Positions 25,107-33,979 of a stretch of DNA of 43,500 bases are shown here, piece after piece. This stretch comes from UBA12202 sp049595035 (GTDB lineage Bacteria > Pseudomonadota > Alphaproteobacteria > Puniceispirillales > UBA1172): the NCBI GenBank assembly GCA_049595035.1, contig JBMYKD010000016.1, positions 1 through 43,500 on the forward strand, read 5' to 3'. A program made the position numbers and the translations under genes. The notes under the pieces were generated by a model. The model was not told the origin of the DNA and did not search any database. It saw nothing but the letters and a program-made list of their open reading frames with translations. Position 1 is the stretch's first letter, and each line of letters starts with the position of its first letter.

Positions 25107-25907
25107 ATGCTGATGCGACAGAATGTCTCTAATACGATCATCGTCATCCCTGCACGGATGGCCGCTACCCGTTTGCCGGGTAAACCATTACGCCAGATTG
25201 GTGATGCCCCCATGATTGTTCAGGTCTGGCGGCGGGCGGTTGCCGCTGATATTGGCCGTGTCATTGTGGCCTGTGATGGTGACGCTATTGCCGATATCAT
25301 CAGGGCAGAGGGCGGGGAAGCGGTGATTACCGATCCTGATTTACCTTCGGGGTCGGACAGGGTAGCGGCGGCACTAACACGAATTGATCCCGATAAATCC
25401 TATGAATATGTGATCAATTTGCAGGGTGATTTACCTGAAATGACCCCTGAAATGCTGTCACAGCTCAATACTGCCCTTCATCAAAATGCATTTGATATCA
25501 TTACCCCTGTTGCTTTGCTGACAGCAGCAGAAAAAGAACCGGATTCCGTGGTCAAAGCCGTGGTGTCATGGCCGGAAGGCGATATCGGGGAAATAGGCTG
25601 GGCGATATATTTTAGTCGTGCCGCTATTCCTCATGGCGGGATAACCGATGATATTCCCATGGATACCGCTACAACTCAAATGGCGGCGATGTGGCATCAT
25701 GTTGGTGTTTACGGATGGCGACGTACCGCCCTAGAACAATTTGTGACCTTACCACCATCAGCGCTGGAACGCGCCGAAAAGCTGGAACAACTGCGTGCTA
25801 TTGAAGCTGGCATGCGAATTGGTGCCATTGCGGTTGACATGGCAATAACCGGAATTGATACTGAAACAGATTTGCAGGCGGCTACAAACCGAATGGCAAC
25901 ATCCTGA
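25107..25907 (+). CDS. kdsB: 3-deoxy-manno-octulosonate cytidylyltransferase (CMP-KDO synthetase)
   Basis: A 266-residue nucleotidyltransferase. It opens with IIVIPARMAATRLPGKPL, the CTP-binding loop, and contains GSDRVAAAL and VINLQGDLPEM, the metal-binding Asp region, and the AIYFSRAAIPHG segment. KdsB activates KDO for attachment to lipid A and so marks a Gram-negative outer membrane. The start could be ATG 25107 or 25113. It is followed 73 bp later by pheA. Confidence 0.95.
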   Translation: MLMRQNVSNTIIVIPARMAATRLPGKPLRQIGDAPMIVQVWRRAVAADIGRVIVACDGDAIADIIRAEGGEAVITDPDLPSGSDRVAAALTRIDPDKSYEYVINLQGDLPEMTPEMLSQLNTALHQNAFDIITPVALLTAAEKEPDSVVKAVVSWPEGDIGEIGWAIYFSRAAIPHGGITDDIPMDTATTQMAAMWHHVGVYGWRRTALEQFVTLPPSALERAEKLEQLRAIEAGMRIGAIAVDMAITGIDTETDLQAATNRMATS

Positions 25908-25980
25908 TGAATATCTGACCCTTTCAGGTTTGCGACCATTTGATTTAACCTCATTTGATTAAAACTTAGGTGAAAAATCC

Positions 25981-26862
25981 ATGTCCTCATCCACATCAAA
26001 CGCTGATCATATTATCGCCTATCAGGGCGTACCCGGTGCCTATTCCCAGCTCGCCTGCCATATGCGATTCCCAGATATGGATACCCTGTCATGCGCTTCT
26101 TTTGAAGATATGCTTCAAGCTGTGGTTGATGGTAATGCCCGTTATGCCATGGTGCCGGTAGAAAATTCTGTTGCCGGCCGCGTTGCTGATATTCATCACT
26201 TACTGCCATCATCAGGATTAAGCATTATCGGTGAACATTTTCAGCCTGTAAATCACCATCTGCTTGGGGTTAAGGGGGCTGGTCTGGAACAGCTTACATC
26301 TGTAAAAAGCCATGCTCAGGGATTAGCGCAATGCCGCAATGGTCTGCGTGAATTGGGGCTTATTCCCGTCATGCATCCCGATACGGCCGGGGCGGCGGCT
26401 GATGTCGCGGCCATGGGTGACGCCAGCATTGGTGCCATTGCATCTTCACTAGCGGCAGATATCTATGGACTTGATATTCTCAAGGCCGGCATGGAAGACG
26501 CCACAACTAACACGACACGCATGCTGATTATGGCAAAACGTCCTGAATATCCTGCGAATCAATCTGATACCGCTATCACAACTCTGATTTTCCGGTTGCG
26601 ATCCGTACCTGCCGCGCTCTACAAAGCGCTCGGTGGATTTGCCACCAATGGGATTAACCTCACAAAACTGGAAAGCTATATGCTAGATGGTAATTTTACG
26701 GCCGTGCAATTCTATATTGATGCCGAAACCCATGTTGAAAGCCATGCTTTTGCACTAGCATTAGAAGAATTGCAGTTTTTCTGCCCTAAAGATGCTGTCA
26801 CCATTCTCGGATGCTATCCGGCTGATAAGGCCCGTTATCAGACCAATGATAGCGTCAGTTAA
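25981..26862 (+). CDS. pheA: Prephenate dehydratase with ACT domain
   Basis: A 293-residue monofunctional enzyme of phenylalanine synthesis. The catalytic part has YQGVPGAYSQLAC (14-26), MVPVENSVAGRV (57-68) and the TTNTTR motif (175-180) with the key threonine. The ACT domain (about 190-275) carries GGFATNGINLTKLESYM, the phenylalanine-binding region, where the ESRP of enteric enzymes is replaced by ESYM as in many alphaproteobacteria. It turns prephenate into phenylpyruvate and is probably inhibited by phenylalanine. No chorismate mutase domain is attached. Confidence 0.95.
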   Translation: MSSSTSNADHIIAYQGVPGAYSQLACHMRFPDMDTLSCASFEDMLQAVVDGNARYAMVPVENSVAGRVADIHHLLPSSGLSIIGEHFQPVNHHLLGVKGAGLEQLTSVKSHAQGLAQCRNGLRELGLIPVMHPDTAGAAADVAAMGDASIGAIASSLAADIYGLDILKAGMEDATTNTTRMLIMAKRPEYPANQSDTAITTLIFRLRSVPAALYKALGGFATNGINLTKLESYMLDGNFTAVQFYIDAETHVESHAFALALEELQFFCPKDAVTILGCYPADKARYQTNDSVS

Positions 26863-26936
26863 AGCAATCTTTTTTCATAAAGCCTGACCCAAACTATCGC
26901 TAGGGCTTGCGCTTTTTGTCATAATATCCCATACAG

Positions 26937-27040
26937 GAAACAGGAAGGCTGGGTGGACGGTCACCATGTTTAACCGGTCAGGTCCGAGAGGAAGCAGCCA
27001 AAGCATGTTTCGGTCGGGTCATTCAGTCTTCCGCTGTTTC
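26937..27040 (+). ncRNA. ffs: Small (4.5S-type) signal recognition particle RNA
   Basis: The diagnostic apical part is present: GGTCAGG, then the GGAAGCAGCC tetraloop and asymmetric-loop region around 26985-27000. The ends pair over a long stem: GGAAGGCTGGGTG near 26943 with CATTCAGTCTTCC ending at 27032, extended by GAAACA with TGTTTC (27035-27040). The length is about 104 nt, with no Alu domain. It binds Ffh and guides membrane proteins to the translocon. Exact ends are estimated from pairing. A TAATAT hexamer at 26922-26927 is a possible -10. Adjacency to dnaX is common in bacteria. Confidence 0.93.
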
Positions 27041-27096
27041 ATCAGCGCCCGAATGGATGTGAATTAAACAGATAACCCCGACAGGCAAGACAAAAT

Positions 27097-28956
27097 ATGC
27101 CAGCAGACCAGCAAAATGCAGGACCCGCATCGGATAAACCCGTAACACCATATCGTGTGCTGGCCAGAAAATATCGCCCTAACACGGTTGATGAACTCAT
27201 CGGTCAGGAAAGTCTGGTGCAGACGCTAAGCAATGCGCTAGCCATGGGGCGGCTAGCCCACGCCTTTATTCTAACAGGATTGCGCGGGATTGGTAAAACA
27301 ACAACCGCCCGTATCATTGCCAAGGGATTGAATTGCATCGGGGCGGATGGCCATGGTCCGCCAACCCTTACCCCTTGCGGCATCTGCACCCATTGTACTG
27401 ATATCGCGGCATCCCGGCATGTTGATGTGCTGGAAATGGATGCCGCCAGCAATACCGGCGTTGATGATGTTCGTGATATTATTGACGGCGTGCATTACGC
27501 GCCTCTATCGGCACGATATAAAATCTACATTATTGATGAAGTGCATATGTTATCGCGCAATGCGTTTAATGCCTTGCTGAAAACACTGGAAGAACCGCCA
27601 GAATCCGTTAAATTTGTATTTGCTACCACAGAAATTCGGAAAGTGCCTGTCACCGTTTTATCACGCTGTCAGCGCTTTGATTTACGTCGGGTGGCAACAG
27701 ACCGGATGGCAGATCATTTAAAAATGATTGCTGATAAAGAATCTATCATTATCGAAGAAGCCGCCCTGAAACGGCTGGCACGCGCCGCCGAAGGGTCGGT
27801 TAGAGATGCCCTATCCCTGCTTGATCAGGCGGCGGCTCTTGGCAGTAACCAGATTGAAGATATAGCCGTTGCCGCCATGCTTGGACAGGCGGGGCGGATG
27901 GATGCCATCCAGATTATAAAATCAGCTCTTCTCGGTCAGGCTGATCAGGCTATGACAGGGCTTGATGGGGCGGTAAAAAGCGGTGCTGAACCCATTATGA
28001 TCATGGCTGATATGCTGGATTATATCCATATGGCAAGCCGCATAGCGGCAGGGGGTAGCATCGCTGATTTACCCGAAGCCGAACAGGCTGAACTGGATAT
28101 GATCGCAAAGGGTAATCCTTTGTCACGATTGGCCAGAGCATGGCAAATCATGTTGAAAGGCCATGGTGAGGTTAATCTTGCCCCTGATCCACATGCCGCC
28201 ACCGATATGGTTCTGATCCGGCTGGCACATGTCGCCAACATGCCTACCCCCGGTGATCTGGTGAAAAAGCTCAAAGATATCACGCCAGATGCGCTGGCTT
28301 CACCGTCGCCTGTTGCAACAGCACCATCCGGACAACCCGCAACCGGAATGATGACGGCGCCTGATCAAGCCGCGCCCGCTGAACACAACATGCCAGATCA
28401 TGATATAGCATCGCCCCCGGCAAATATCGAAAATGAACCAGGCGCCATCGCATCTGTTGAAACGCCTTCAGAACCTGACACGGCGCCTCTCCGGCCAGCA
28501 CCAAATCAGCCATTACCGGAAAATATGACCCAGATGGCACAATTATTCGAAGATCATGGGGAATTAAAACTATCCAGTTATCTGCGGTTTCGAATCCGGC
28601 CTGTTTTGCTAGAAGCCGGACGGTTCGAGTTTTCAACTGATAAGCCTCTTGATGAAAATGTACCCGGTCAGATTGGTTATTTTCTGACGGAATGGACGGG
28701 AATGCGCTGGATCGTATCCGTGGCATCACATTCAGGCAGTGACACGCTGGATGAAATCGAAGATAAGCAGAAACAGGCTATCCACGATCATATTGCCGCT
28801 GATCCAATGGTGAAATCAGCAATGGATACTTTCCCCGATGCCGCCATCCATCGCATTACACCACTAACCGGTTTAGTAGCCATTCCGGATGAGGAAGCAG
28901 ATCTATCCGGCACCGCATTAGCAGATGAGGATGAAAAAAAGGCAGATCATGCGTAA
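27097..28956 (+). CDS. dnaX: DNA polymerase III subunit gamma/tau
   Basis: A 619-residue clamp-loader ATPase. Walker A is GLRGIGKTT (61-69), the zinc cysteines are Cys80, Cys94, Cys97 and Cys100, the DExx box is IIDEVH (145-150), and the sensor SRC motif is at 189-191. Residues from about 390 to 480 are a proline- and alanine-rich linker, and the last 120 or so form the tau C-terminal region that should contact the polymerase. No slippery site is seen in the middle, where Escherichia coli makes gamma, but an A AAA AAG heptamer lies six codons before the stop. The end overlaps ybaB by 8 bp. Confidence 0.96.
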   Translation: MPADQQNAGPASDKPVTPYRVLARKYRPNTVDELIGQESLVQTLSNALAMGRLAHAFILTGLRGIGKTTTARIIAKGLNCIGADGHGPPTLTPCGICTHCTDIAASRHVDVLEMDAASNTGVDDVRDIIDGVHYAPLSARYKIYIIDEVHMLSRNAFNALLKTLEEPPESVKFVFATTEIRKVPVTVLSRCQRFDLRRVATDRMADHLKMIADKESIIIEEAALKRLARAAEGSVRDALSLLDQAAALGSNQIEDIAVAAMLGQAGRMDAIQIIKSALLGQADQAMTGLDGAVKSGAEPIMIMADMLDYIHMASRIAAGGSIADLPEAEQAELDMIAKGNPLSRLARAWQIMLKGHGEVNLAPDPHAATDMVLIRLAHVANMPTPGDLVKKLKDITPDALASPSPVATAPSGQPATGMMTAPDQAAPAEHNMPDHDIASPPANIENEPGAIASVETPSEPDTAPLRPAPNQPLPENMTQMAQLFEDHGELKLSSYLRFRIRPVLLEAGRFEFSTDKPLDENVPGQIGYFLTEWTGMRWIVSVASHSGSDTLDEIEDKQKQAIHDHIAADPMVKSAMDTFPDAAIHRITPLTGLVAIPDEEADLSGTALADEDEKKADHA

Positions 28957-29281
28957 CTTTACTTCTATGTTGAAAAAGGCCAAGGAAGCACAGGAAAAAC
29001 TGGCTGATGTTAAAGCTGAATTAGCTGAAATCACCTGCACCGGTGAAGCGGCAGGCGGTATTGTTACCGCCACCGTTTCGGGTGATAGCCGCATCCAGTC
29101 CGTCACCATCAGTCCGGATGCCGCCAGTGCCAGCAGTTCTGATGATATCCACATGCTGGAAGATTTGATCGTGGTTGCTATCCGTGACGCACAGGAAAAA
29201 GCTGAACAGGAAAAAGCAAAACGTATGCAGGGTGTGACCGGTGATCTGCCACTACCCCCCGGGTTAGATTTACCATTCTGA
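28949..29281 (+). CDS. ybaB: YbaB/EbfC-family nucleoid-associated protein
   Basis: A 110-residue protein starting at ATG 28949, inside the dnaX end (ATGCGTAA), with AAAGG at good spacing; an earlier in-frame ATG at 28925 is less well placed. The N-terminal helix MLKKAKEAQEKLADVKAELA and the central strands with GGIVTATVSGD match the YbaB fold, a dimer that binds DNA without strong sequence preference. dnaX-ybaB-recR is a widely conserved order and the overlap implies coupled translation. Confidence 0.93.
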   Translation: MRNFTSMLKKAKEAQEKLADVKAELAEITCTGEAAGGIVTATVSGDSRIQSVTISPDAASASSSDDIHMLEDLIVVAIRDAQEKAEQEKAKRMQGVTGDLPLPPGLDLPF

Positions 29282-29297
29282 ACAAACAGCCAGCGAT

Positions 29298-29891
29298 ATG
29301 ACATCAAACCCGATAGAACAGTTGATTAAACGGTTATCACGACTGCCCGGCCTAGGCCCCCGATCAGCACGGCGGGCGGCTTTGCATCTGATTAATCATC
29401 GGGATGGTCAGATGGTGCCGCTGGCCGAAGATATGCTTTCGGTTGCCCATGCTATCCGCCAATGTGCCGAATGCGGAAACCTCGATATGACTAGCCGTTG
29501 CGGGATTTGCCAGGACAATACCAGAGACCGCAAACGGCTTTGTATTGTTGAGGATGTTGCTGATCTATGGGCAATGGAACGCGCTGCGGTATTCCATGGT
29601 CGCTATCATGTTCTGGGTGGGGTGCTAAGCGCGATTGACGGGGTTGGCCCCGATAACCTGCGACTGGATTATCTGGTTGAACGGACGAAAACCGAACAGA
29701 TAGAAGAAGTCATTCTGGCCCTGTCAGCAACAGTTGATGGTCAGGCAACCGCGCATTATATCGCTGATAAAATGACCGGCATAGATACCCGTATCACCCG
29801 GCTTGCCCATGGCGTGCCTGTTGGTGGCGAGCTAGATTATCTGGATGATGGTACTCTGGCACAAGCCATGAAAGCGCGCCAGCAATTCTAG
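29298..29891 (+). CDS. recR: Recombination protein RecR
   Basis: A 197-residue RecR. In order: helix-hairpin-helix region RLSRLPGLGPRSARRAALH (13-30), zinc finger Cys56, Cys59, Cys68 and Cys71, a Toprim domain (about 79-172) with CIVEDVADLWAMER, and the terminal Walker-B-like part with ITRLAHGVPVGGELDYLD. It acts with RecO to load RecA at single-strand gaps. It lies 16 bp after ybaB. Confidence 0.96.
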   Translation: MTSNPIEQLIKRLSRLPGLGPRSARRAALHLINHRDGQMVPLAEDMLSVAHAIRQCAECGNLDMTSRCGICQDNTRDRKRLCIVEDVADLWAMERAAVFHGRYHVLGGVLSAIDGVGPDNLRLDYLVERTKTEQIEEVILALSATVDGQATAHYIADKMTGIDTRITRLAHGVPVGGELDYLDDGTLAQAMKARQQF

Positions 29892-29915
29892 TTATGTGTT
29901 TGTATGATAGCTTAT

Positions 29916-30998
29916 TTACAGACCATCATCCCCTTGTGGTGGGGCGGGCGGCTCGATCAGCTGATCTGTATGGGAAGAAGCATCTTTAGTTTCAATCTGT
30001 TCAATTTTCTCACCACTCCGGCTGATGGCTCTTGTTGATTTGGTAATTTCATCAATATCCTGTTGTGCCAGATTGAAGTGACGATCCAGCTTGCCCACAC
30101 GGTCATTAAGCCTGCCAATATCTTTGAGCAGGCGACCGACCTGTTCTTGAATAAATGCCGCCTGTTGCCGCATTCTAACATCACGAAGCACTGCCCGAAC
30201 CGTATTAAGGATTGCCATCAGGGTTGTTGGTGAAACAACATAAACCCGTTCTTTAAAGCTTGTATCCAGTGCTTTCGTCAAATGATTATGCAGTTCAGCA
30301 TAAATGGATTCAGACGGCACAAACATTAATGCGCTATCAGCGGTATGACCACGGATAATATACCGTTCCGCGATATCTTTTACATGCTTGATAAACGCGG
30401 TTTCAAGGCCTTTTCGTGCCTGTGTCTTTCCGGCCTCATCTTCTGCCTGACCAAGAGCATACCATGAATCAAGAGGAAATTTGGCATCAATGACAATCGG
30501 CCCCGGCGGATTAGGTAGCTGCAAAAGACAATCGGCGCGTTTGTTATTAGGCAAGCTATGCTGAAAAGAATACGCACTGCTGGGTAGCATCTGAGTAATC
30601 AGATTTTCCAGCTGAATTTCTCCATACGCGCCACGCGCCTGATTATTGGCAAGCACATTTTCCAGTCTGGTTGTCTGGCTTGATAATGCTTTGAGCTGTT
30701 CTTGGGCGCGATCAATAACGGCTAGCCTTTCATTCAGATTACCAAGCTTGAGGCTGGTTGTTTCCGCTTGCTGGCGTAAGGTTTCATTAAGGGTTTTCTG
30801 ATGCTGCTGCAGATTATTCATCATGCTGTTCTGCAAAGCGCTGGTGGTCTGGGTGATGGCATCAAGCTGGCCTTTCAGTTCGGCCAAGCCGGACTGATCT
30901 GCCGCATCTGTTGTGCCTTTGCCGCGTTGAAACATGAAAACAATGCCGGCACCAATACAAAGCCCGAAAAGAAGAATGAGAATTGTATTGCTATCCAT
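29916..30998 (-). CDS. rmuC: DNA recombination protein RmuC
   Basis: A 360-residue protein: an N-terminal membrane helix (about 4-24), a coiled-coil stretch (about 35-115), then the RmuC nuclease-like domain with RGAYGEIQLENLI, NKRADCLLQLP and PIVIDAKFPLDSW, in which the Asp and Lys of IDAKFP resemble a restriction-endonuclease core. RmuC limits recombination at inverted repeats in Escherichia coli; its biochemical activity is unproven. It converges with recR and diverges from def. Confidence 0.92.
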   Translation of the reverse strand: MDSNTILILLFGLCIGAGIVFMFQRGKGTTDAADQSGLAELKGQLDAITQTTSALQNSMMNNLQQHQKTLNETLRQQAETTSLKLGNLNERLAVIDRAQEQLKALSSQTTRLENVLANNQARGAYGEIQLENLITQMLPSSAYSFQHSLPNNKRADCLLQLPNPPGPIVIDAKFPLDSWYALGQAEDEAGKTQARKGLETAFIKHVKDIAERYIIRGHTADSALMFVPSESIYAELHNHLTKALDTSFKERVYVVSPTTLMAILNTVRAVLRDVRMRQQAAFIQEQVGRLLKDIGRLNDRVGKLDRHFNLAQQDIDEITKSTRAISRSGEKIEQIETKDASSHTDQLIEPPAPPQGDDGL

Positions 30999-31134
30999 TA
31001 TTTATCTCTGGCCTTCTTTGTTGTATTAAAGATTCTTTATGACCAAATGGTTTCTAATGACCATTTTGCCTTGACCTAGCATGGCGGTTCTTCTACCCCA
31101 TTGGCAAGAACATTTATCTATCTGGAGTAAGATA

Positions 31135-31656
31135 ATGACGATAAGACCACTTTCATTCCTGCCCGCCCCTGTCTTGCGGAAAGTGGCGGAACCGGTCGAA
31201 AGCGTTAATGATGACATCAGGCAGTTGATGGAAGATATGCTGGAAACCATGCGCCATGAACACGGGCTAGGGCTAGCCGCGCCGCAAATTGGCTTATCTG
31301 TTCGGGTAATTGTCATGGATTGCAGTGATGAAGATGCCAAGGAACCAGTTATCTGGAAAATGGCAAATCCTGAAATTATCTCATCATCCGAAGATACAGC
31401 CAGCATGGAAGAAGGCTGTCTGTCTATTCCCGGTTATCGCGGGGAGGTAACACGTCCGGCTGAAGTTGAAGTCAAATATCTTGATGAAACCGGCACCGAG
31501 AATATCATGAAGGCAGATGGATTACTGGCGGCATGTGTTCAGCATGAAATTGATCACCTGAACGGTAAATTATTCATTGATTATCTGTCACGCGCCAAAC
31601 GTGATCTGATAATCCGTAAAATGACAAAGGACGCGCGCCTTGACCGTAGCGAATAA
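31135..31656 (+). CDS. def: Peptide deformylase
   Basis: A 173-residue enzyme from the ATG at 31135 (GGAG upstream); an in-frame ATG 54 bases earlier adds residues not seen in the family. The three deformylase motifs are intact: GLGLAAPQIG (44-53), EGCLSIPG with Cys95, and QHEIDHLNG with His137, Glu138 and His141. It removes the formyl group from nascent proteins on the ribosome. The end overlaps fmt by 17 bp, so removal and addition of formyl groups are encoded together as in most bacteria. Confidence 0.96.
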   Translation: MTIRPLSFLPAPVLRKVAEPVESVNDDIRQLMEDMLETMRHEHGLGLAAPQIGLSVRVIVMDCSDEDAKEPVIWKMANPEIISSSEDTASMEEGCLSIPGYRGEVTRPAEVEVKYLDETGTENIMKADGLLAACVQHEIDHLNGKLFIDYLSRAKRDLIIRKMTKDARLDRSE

Positions 31657-32626
31657 AACTAGTGAGGCACCGCGAATAGTCTTTATGGGATCACCTGATT
31701 TTGCCGCCCCATCGCTTCGGCTGCTAGCAGAAGAATATAACATTATAGCTGTTTACAGCCAGCCCCCACGCCCAAAAGGCCGCGGCATGCACCTAGCCCC
31801 GCAACCGGTGCATCAAGTGGCTGATGAATATGGCATACCAGTACGCACCCCTGATCGTTTTGATCAATCAGCCATTGATGATCTGGCCAGGCTTTCACCA
31901 GACCTGCTAGTTGTGGTGGCTTATGGCCTGATTCTACCTGAAGCGGTATTAGCTATCCCGCGTCTTGGGGCGATAAATGGTCATGCTTCGTTGTTACCGC
32001 GCTGGCGTGGTGCCGCGCCCATCCATTTTGCTATAGCGGCAGGGGATAAAGAAACCGGTGTTTCCATCATGATGATGGAAAAAGGGCTAGATACTGGTGC
32101 TGTTATACTGGAACGACGGATTGAAATTGCCGCCGATGATACCACGGGTATCTTGCATGATAAGTTAGCTGACCTGACCGCAACAGCATTAGCAGAAGCC
32201 ATTCCCATGTTGATCAATGGTAGTGCTACATTTACCCCTCAAGATCATACCCGCGCCAGTTATGCCCATAAAATCACAGATACCATGACCGCATTGGATT
32301 TCAACGATACTACTGGCCAGATTCTTAATAAAATCAGGGCATTTTCACCCTGGCCAGCGGCATGGATCACCATTATCCATGATGGTAAGACACGTCGCAT
32401 TAATGTGCTTGCCGCCAATGCCGCCAAAGGCAATGATGCGGCGGATAAAGCTGCTGGCACTATTCTGGGCAAGGGCATGGAGGGCGGCATCGTTATTGCC
32501 ACAGCCGACGGCGCCATAGAATTAACCTGTCTAAAACCTGCTGGTAAGGCCATGATGTCCGGCCGCGATTATCTGAACGGGAATCCTATGCCTGATCACA
32601 TTATCACCCCGATAGATAAAGAGTAG
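31640..32626 (+). CDS. fmt: Methionyl-tRNA formyltransferase
   Basis: A 328-residue enzyme. RIVFMGSPDFAAPSLRLL is near the start; NGHASLLPRWRGAAPI holds the catalytic Asn-His region (His115) of formyltransferases; the C-terminal OB-fold domain (about 215-315) follows, with IRAFSPWPAAW. The start is TTG at 31640 with AAAGGA nine bases upstream; no ATG or GTG lies before the conserved N-terminus. It formylates initiator Met-tRNA using 10-formyltetrahydrofolate. Confidence 0.95.
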   Translation: MTVANKTSEAPRIVFMGSPDFAAPSLRLLAEEYNIIAVYSQPPRPKGRGMHLAPQPVHQVADEYGIPVRTPDRFDQSAIDDLARLSPDLLVVVAYGLILPEAVLAIPRLGAINGHASLLPRWRGAAPIHFAIAAGDKETGVSIMMMEKGLDTGAVILERRIEIAADDTTGILHDKLADLTATALAEAIPMLINGSATFTPQDHTRASYAHKITDTMTALDFNDTTGQILNKIRAFSPWPAAWITIIHDGKTRRINVLAANAAKGNDAADKAAGTILGKGMEGGIVIATADGAIELTCLKPAGKAMMSGRDYLNGNPMPDHIITPIDKE

Positions 32627-32630
32627 CCAC

Positions 32631-33410
32631 ATGCCACGTTTTTTCATCACCATTGAATATGATGGAAGCGATTTTGTCGGCTGGCAACGGCAGGAAAATG
32701 GTGAAAGTATTCAAGCATCACTGGAACATGCCGCCAGTGCTATTCTAGGGCATCGCCAAGATATCCCCATTTATGGTGCTGGCAGAACCGATACTGGTGT
32801 TCATGCCCTTGGTCAGGTGGCACATTGTGATCTGCCAGACAGATTTACCGAATACCAGTTGCCCCTCGCGCTCAACGCATATCTGCCAGCTTCTATTCGT
32901 GTTATCAGGGCGGATAGGGTTAGTGATGACGCACATGCCCGGTTTGACGCCACTATCCGGCGATATCGCTATCGGATACATACCCGCCGCATTCCATCAC
33001 CACTACTATCAGGTCGCGTATGGCATTTTGGTCAGAATTTGCATGTTTCGGCCATGCATGAAGCCGCACAATTGCTAGTTGGCAAGCATGATTTTACCAG
33101 TTTCCGAGCTACCCACTGTCAGGCCACCAGTCCAGTTAGAACCATTGATCAGATCAATGTCACAGCAAATGGGCATGAGGTATGGATATCAGTATCAGCA
33201 CGGTCATTTCTGCATCATCAGGTGCGGAATATAACAGGTTCACTTGTCCTTGTCGGGCAAGGCCGTTGGACAGATCACGATCTGGGTAAGGCACTGGACA
33301 TGCGCCAGCGATCAGCGGCAGGGCAAACCGCCCCAGCCGAAGGATTATATCTAACAGAGGTTGTATATCCGTATCTTGACCCGCAACCCACGGCCGACAG
33401 AGAGGTTTAG
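32631..33410 (+). CDS. truA: tRNA pseudouridine(38-40) synthase
   Basis: A 259-residue TruA. It begins with FITIEYDGSDFVGWQRQ; the catalytic Asp54 is in GRTDTGVHA, and FLHHQVRNITGSLVLVG lies in the second half. It modifies positions 38-40 of the tRNA anticodon arm. It lies 4 bp after fmt, giving a def-fmt-truA set. Its last bases overlap the end of the convergent membrane protein gene. Confidence 0.96.
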   Translation: MPRFFITIEYDGSDFVGWQRQENGESIQASLEHAASAILGHRQDIPIYGAGRTDTGVHALGQVAHCDLPDRFTEYQLPLALNAYLPASIRVIRADRVSDDAHARFDATIRRYRYRIHTRRIPSPLLSGRVWHFGQNLHVSAMHEAAQLLVGKHDFTSFRATHCQATSPVRTIDQINVTANGHEVWISVSARSFLHHQVRNITGSLVLVGQGRWTDHDLGKALDMRQRSAAGQTAPAEGLYLTEVVYPYLDPQPTADREV

Positions 33411-33976
33411 CCGATAGGTGTCTGCGACATGGCCATCATGACATAGGCCATTAAATGCACCACAATCAGCAAAGCAAGCATAAGCAACCCTGTCCAGCCA
33501 CTAGATTTCAGGCTTTGACTTGCTCCACGCCAGAACGCCCATAACATCCAGAACGTGATTGGGGTTAAAACCAGCAATAGATTCTGCGCTGGCATATTTG
33601 AAAAAAATAATACAATTACCAGTACCAGCAATTCCCTGAAGTTATTAATCCAGGTCATTGTAATAATGAAAGCCGGGAAGCGTTGCTGAAGGCCTAGCCA
33701 TGAAAGCGCGTAAAAACTGATCACCGGATACAACATGACAATCACCAAAGTAATCACCATGAATGATAACAGATTGACCATGCTTCCCCATATGCCAAGC
33801 ATCGGTATGCCAATGATAAGTGAAATGAGCCAGCTTGCCCAAAGAGCATCCCAGACCGCGGGCGCATCTTGTGGATGGGCATTGGTATCGCCAGCTGTTA
33901 TCTGACCGGTAGCAACGCGAAAGCCATAGATGAGGCCTGAAATAATAGCGCTGAAACCGGGAGGGGGAGGAAGCAT
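33407..33976 (-). CDS. Small integral membrane protein, Yip1-like layout
   Basis: A 189-residue protein with about five hydrophobic segments: WASWLISLIIGIPMLGIW, LLSFMVITLVIVMLYPVI, a pair around FRELLVLVIVLFFS and LLLVLTPITFWMLW, and LLMLALLIVVHLMAYV. The N-terminus is short and proline-rich, and a conserved-looking WINNFREL stretch follows the second pair. I do not recognise the family with certainty; the size and layout suit Yip1-like proteins. It begins 3 bp after dapE and is the last gene of the long minus-strand block. It overlaps the convergent truA end by 4 bp. Confidence 0.75.
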   Translation of the reverse strand: MLPPPPGFSAIISGLIYGFRVATGQITAGDTNAHPQDAPAVWDALWASWLISLIIGIPMLGIWGSMVNLLSFMVITLVIVMLYPVISFYALSWLGLQQRFPAFIITMTWINNFRELLVLVIVLFFSNMPAQNLLLVLTPITFWMLWAFWRGASQSLKSSGWTGLLMLALLIVVHLMAYVMMAMSQTPIG

Positions 33977-33979
33977 CGG

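Noticed and set aside
26880..26920. Intrinsic terminator after pheA
   Set aside because: AAGCC/GGCTT can pair with a T-run near, but the loop of about 19 bases and 5 bp stem are too weak to call.
28280..28729. 149-codon minus-strand frame opposite dnaX
   Set aside because: It lies opposite the linker and tau region of an intact dnaX and shows no domain.
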